This document shows, one piece after another, positions 36,301 to 42,300 of a stretch of 64,000 nucleotides of DNA. The notes below the pieces were generated by a model. It saw only the letters and a program-made list of their open reading frames with translations. It searched no databases and was not told the origin of the DNA. The first letter of the stretch is position 1; each line of letters opens with the position of its first letter. Position numbers and translations under genes: made by a program. The DNA is taken from positions 28,195,653 to 28,259,652 of the forward strand of contig OX411556.1 in assembly GCA_948146395.1 (NCBI GenBank), read 5' to 3'. The stretch is from Fragum whitleyi (taxonomy: Eukaryota > Mollusca > Bivalvia > Cardiida > Cardiidae).

Positions 36301-39300
36301 GACTGATAAAGGGTCACTCAAGGATCATTCATGTAAAATTTAATTGGTAACCATCAATTAGAATCTGAGAAAACTCAACTATTACCATATATGGAAATTA
36401 GCAACGCCCACTACAGCCATGATTTTCAACCGATTAGAATTCTTTGAAGGAATCTGATCAGGGTCACCAAAGGAACATTTATGTGAAATTTGATTGAAAT
36501 CCATCCAGTAGTTTCTGAGGAGAAGATTTTTTAAGTAAAAATTTACGGATGGATGGACGGACGGACACCACGCCATGACAATAGCCCGCTGGCCTTTTGG
36601 CCAGTGGAGCTAAAAAACCTTATAGTGGACCTTTTTTAAAGGTCTAAATTACTGGGTCCTTTAGACTCTTTTTGGTTGATGCAAGGCAAAACCCTATTTC
36701 AAAGAAATATTTCATTACCTCTGTTGACACCAAGATTACCGCCACGTTCAAACTGCCTGTATCCATGCTCATACTGATTGGAGGCAGGTTGACCAGGAAC
36801 CTACAAACAATTGAAAGAACAACTGCAGTTAGTTCTGCTTGTAACAATGTCCCTTTACAAGTCATAATACTTAACAGTAGCAAAAAGAGTAAATGTCTAG
36901 ATCCCACAAGATCTTTTTGTAACCAAAAAAACTGTTTAAAATAATATTTTGATATAATACTGTATTTTACCCATTCCTCTTAAGTCATTATCAACATGAG
37001 TTATCATAAATGTGCAAAAAATCAATTTTGAAAGAGAAGAACAAAAATCATAATTAAATTTAGTGTAGCAGAGATCATTCTCTTCTGGATGATTCCCTGG
37101 AGTACTAACAAAGTGGGTTTTGCATGGTTTGACACTAAGGGGAGTCTAAGAGTCCGAGACTCCTTGTTTACCAGTTTTGACTCTTTCATTTTGCAAGTAA
37201 GGAGACCAATGGACTCCCAGGATCATGTTCGATTATTTGAGAAACAAAATGTCTTTTTTTACTTTCTAAGTTGCCGATGATAACATTTGCTTGGAACAAG
37301 TAGTTTTTTCAGAGAAAACCATCTTCCTTGGGGTATTAACTTGTGGAAAAGAAGAAATTGCTTGCAACAAGCAATTTCTTCTTTTCCATAATGTCCACCC
37401 AATAAGAAAGTTTTGACTCCTTATTATGAAATTGGACATCTTGATTACATAAGTTGGGAGTCCAATTGTCTCCTTACTCACAGAAGTGTCCATCCCTGTT
37501 TTGTGTAAGAATTGTAAAAATATTTTATTTGTTTTTTTGGTGGATTTTGATGCCAATTACAACATTAATATTTGTTATATTGCGGGGGCCAGTGAACCTA
37601 CTCATATATTCACCTCAGCATTTTATCCAAGCCACAAGCTGTCTATCCTTAATAGGCATACTGCTTATCATAAGTGCATAAGCGGGAGACAAATGACTTG
37701 TGTCCAATTGACTGTCAAAATATATTAATCCCAGGTCCAAATAAATCCCTTTGTCATTTGCTTCGTAAAAGGTCAACTCACCTTAACTTCCCTCAGTTTC
37801 ACAGTAAGATTCTGGCTGTTAAGTCTGTGGTTTTCTGTATCTAATACATATTTCACAGTGTCCTGACGCTTGAACTCGACTATGGCATAAATGTGCTGAA
37901 ATAATGAAATTCTGTAGTAAAAAGGATATTCAACAAAAACTACCATAAACATAAAGAGTTGATTTGCATTCATTTAAATATAATTCCAGAAGTTTGAAGG
38001 TACCTTTGCAACAATTTGTTTTTTGGTAATTTTCAAATGTATTCATAGATTCAGTTGTTTTCCTATAATTAAACTATTTTGGCTGAATATCTGCATTAAA
38101 ATTAAATAATTATGTTACAAAGGGGGGGTTCTGACTATTCCCCCCCCCCAAAAAAAATGCCCCTGGATCTGCCACTAAATCACCATCACCAATAGTAATT
38201 AGTTTTGACTCCTTAGCAATTAAAAATGAGTCAAAGGATCATAAACTCTTATTTAAATAGCCAGCACAAATCCTGAAGTCTGATTATGACTAAATATTCC
38301 TGGTGTATACCTGGGGCTTGACAATAGCCACTTTGGTCACCTCCCCAAAGTCACTGAAGTAGTTCCACAGCTCTTGCTCAGTTGTACCCTGTGGAAATCC
38401 TCGCACAAACACGCTAGTCTTAGCTTGTTGCTGTTTGTTCTTCCAAAACTGCAACGCATTCTTGTGTCGTTTACCATTGATGTGCCATTGCATGGAATTG
38501 ACTGAAAGAAAACAAACAAAATTCTGGCTTTATACTTTTAATGGTTCTTGTGCACTGCACTTCTCCTCAACGAGATCTATCCACATGTGAAGTTTAATGA
38601 TTCTAGCTTGCATGCTCTTGAGAAATGCTCCGGATGAAAAACGGTCTAAGGATGGACCGACAAGTACAACGCAATTTACCCCCTCTTCTTCAACTTAGGG
38701 GTTAAAATAAAAGAGGGGGTAACTCCAGTCTAAAATGTTTATTTCTCAATAGAACCCTATGATGTGGGTACTCATTTGAATTGTCTCATCAAGACAATTC
38801 AAATGAGTACAAACAAGATAGGGTTTCAGCAAGGACTGATGAAATATTTGATTTTGTTTGTTTGAATGGCTTTTACGCTGCTTTCAACAATTTCGCAGTT
38901 ATATCGCGGCAGCCGGAGCACCTAACAATGGATTCCTGGTATTTCTTTCACCTGTTCTACCATTACACCCTTTCCTAGCCTCCGACTGCTATCTCACATA
39001 GGTTTACGATTATCTACCCATTGGTGAGAGACAAACGTCAGAAAGGATATTAATTTTAATTTTGCCGCCACCGGGGATCGAACCCACAACTTCCAGATTG
39101 GAAGTCTTATGTCTAACCAACTGCGCTATGGTGGCGGCAATGAAAATATTTCAATGTGAAATCCAAAATACCCCCCTATCATGGTTAACAAGCTACATCA
39201 GAAATGTCGACTTCACAGATAAAATCAAGACTACTTCCTTTATTCCATTTAAAATATATGTTGAAATTGAAATAGATTAAACAAGATGCTTTTGTGAAAC

Positions 39301-42300
39301 ACAAATGCCCCAAAACGGATTTTTTTAATTTGACCTTGATAGACGACCTTGACCTTGTCACATGACATAGACCTTGGTACCAGCAGATGCGTATCATTGA
39401 GAGTGTGGCAAACCACTGGAACACACTACCTACAACTACGGTCACAGCCAAAAATGTAAATAGTTTTAAAAATCTTTCAAATAAACATTGGAGTACTATG
39501 AAAATCAAGTTTCATCCCAATTTTTACAGACCGGAAGCGGGACAAAATGTGAAAAAAACAATCAAGACGGATCAGAGAGGCAGATGCCTATCAAAGATCT
39601 CAAGACCAAGTAAGACCAAGTAAGTATTGAAATCTTTCACCATACTAAATATTGGCATTGTATCTTGGATAGCCTTGAAAATATGTAAAGTTTTTTGGTT
39701 AAGTTTTGCAGAGACAGACGGATGGAAGGAAAGACGGACAGAGGGACAATGGTAAAACAATATGCCCCAGATCCATCGATGCAGGGGCATAAAAATTGAT
39801 CTGTACAGAGGGGTATTACAGATAACGTCCTCTGAATGCTGAGCTGTTTTAAGACTGGTTCAATCTTTTACAAGGAAATATGTGACATCCAAAATTGAGA
39901 CTAAACCAAACAGTTATTTAATCCAAATGAATTTATATTTTCACCTTGAAATGTTCCAATATGTAGTTTCTCCAGTAATTAAATTGTAAGATAAAGTTCC
40001 AACTTATTAATTCAGCAAAGTCTGACAACAATACAGTCATTGAACCAGTTCAGCTATACCAGCAGTCGTCTCTCTCACAACACAAGGGCTAGCAGGGTTT
40101 TCATTAGCATCCAAAAGCCAAGAGTCAATGACCCTTGAGTCAAAATTTCCAAGAGTCAAAATGAAAATCTCATGCGTCAAACTGTGACCGAATTATGCGT
40201 CTACCCCCCCCCCCCCCATAAAATAAATTAAAATGAAAAATTAAAAAAAAATAATAATAATCAGTTTCAAATTTATAAAAAATGGGGAAAAATCATTTTA
40301 TTTGTATTGAAACAGATTAAGTTAGGTACAGGTCATTTTTTAAAAGGTGCCTGAAAATAAACAATATCACGATCATAGTTCACCACAATTTCCAGTCATC
40401 AAATAATTACTAAAGAGCTTAATTTCAGACTAAATGCTTGTTTTTTCGCAAGTACAATGAAATGGAAAGAGTTTTGAGGTTGCAATTGCTAGGAAAAGGT
40501 TCTGAAGATTTTTATTTTTTCTCTAAAAGAAATGAGAGTCCAACAACGAAAACCTATGACAATTCACAACAAATCCTCCTCTCGGTGTTTACTGGCTTTA
40601 CTTTTTAGATACTGTTCGTATTATAGTGAAATTATTCAATAATAGGTTGATTTTAGTGTGAACAGAGGTAAAGCAAGGAGGTTTTAACTGATTTTCACAG
40701 GTGTCAAAAGACTGTCAATTACGATCGCCGATGCATATCCGATCACCGGAGTGTGTTAATTGCAAATCAAGCTAGGTGTTATTAGACCAACAATTAACTA
40801 TTTTCCAATAATATGACACACTTCTAACAACCCTTGACGCACAGCTGCTATTTTTGAAGAGTCAAAATGACACACCAGCTCAAATTTCCAAGAGTCTAAA
40901 TTGCATCATTTTTTATTTCTGCGCGTCGAAACCCGGGGCCCCCGGTCAAACGAAAACCCTGGGCTAGGTCTTCAAGGCCAATGTGTACGATGATCATTTG
41001 ACCTCACATTGACTGTTTCTTCTGGTTTTATACCACAAGTTTGTCTTATCATGGCCCTATCATTGCTTTGTAGGTGTTGGGAGGTTTTTCTATGGGAGAG
41101 CCCAAGTCCCACTGACATGGAGCAATGTACTTCTCAAGCAAGTGCTGTTCATGTAGCCCCTTGTCTGATAAGAAAGGTGGTGTAATGTTGAGGATTGGTG
41201 CTAACACTCTGTGTTTCTTCCATGCTGTCTTGACCCGCATGATTGTGGCAAGGTCGTAATGGGGACGCAGCCACCAGCTGCCAAAAGTGTGTCTCCCATA
41301 CAGCAGAAGGAAGGCCCCACTTCAATCTTGTCAGTTCAGACCAGTACCTCACTCCGTGGGAAACCATCAATTGGTCGAGCAGTACCCTGGCATCTATGGC
41401 ATCTGTCGTCCAGGTTTGCTGACAGTAATGAGACCACTACATGATTGCCACTGCCATTTCTGGCATCCAATGAAGTTAATGCTGTTTCTGCCTACAACTG
41501 TTTGGCAAACTTAGCAGGGAAAGTACCAGATTCCTGCAGTTGATCAGGACCTATCAGTTTTCATTCTAGGCAGGGAGATTTGGGGATAGCCCCACTTTTT
41601 ACAAAGATCCTCCATTTCTTCTTGATTTGTGGGGGATTTTTTCAATGAACAAAAAGTATGGAATACCAGTTATTTCTCAATTGCTTCAATTTTGAGCTGA
41701 AATCCCCCAAAATTATGAAATCCTAGTACAAACACTGACCTATTCCACATACATAACTTTATTTTTATTTGCATTCACTTACAGCCCTTTTACTTGCTGA
41801 AAAATATATTTTGCGAGAGAAATATGATAGGCCTTTGGACACAATTAAATACCTGACCTAAATAACAGAGATTTTTTAATATATTTTACGGAGTGGACTG
41901 GAACTGGTTGTGGAACTGGTCGACTCGTCTCATTCTGTTGATGATCTACCAAAAAGGCAATGATCTACCAATGCATTAGAGAAGTCTCTCCACGGTCTAA
42001 CAAAGGATATCTCAATAACAAAATTGATAGCCACATCAAAAATCAATTTTAAACAAACAATTTTACCCAAATGCAATAGTGCATGCAGGCTCAGTAGCTG
42101 CCTTTTCAATGGCCCTCAAATGGGAGGGCCCATAACATGGCAACACACATTCTGTTGTATAAAAGCCTTTTAAGGATTCTTCAACCCACACATACGGATA
42201 GAACCTACTTTCAGATTCAAGGGGACAGGACACTTGTGTCTTTTTCTTGTTTTTATTTTGCCAATAAATGGTGCGAAATGCATACCCTAATATGGTGCTA

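Noticed and set aside
39065..39138. Functional tRNA gene
   Set aside because: A and B boxes are present, but the anticodon loop lacks the invariant T33, and the sequence continues into a SINE body with a CAAA tail.
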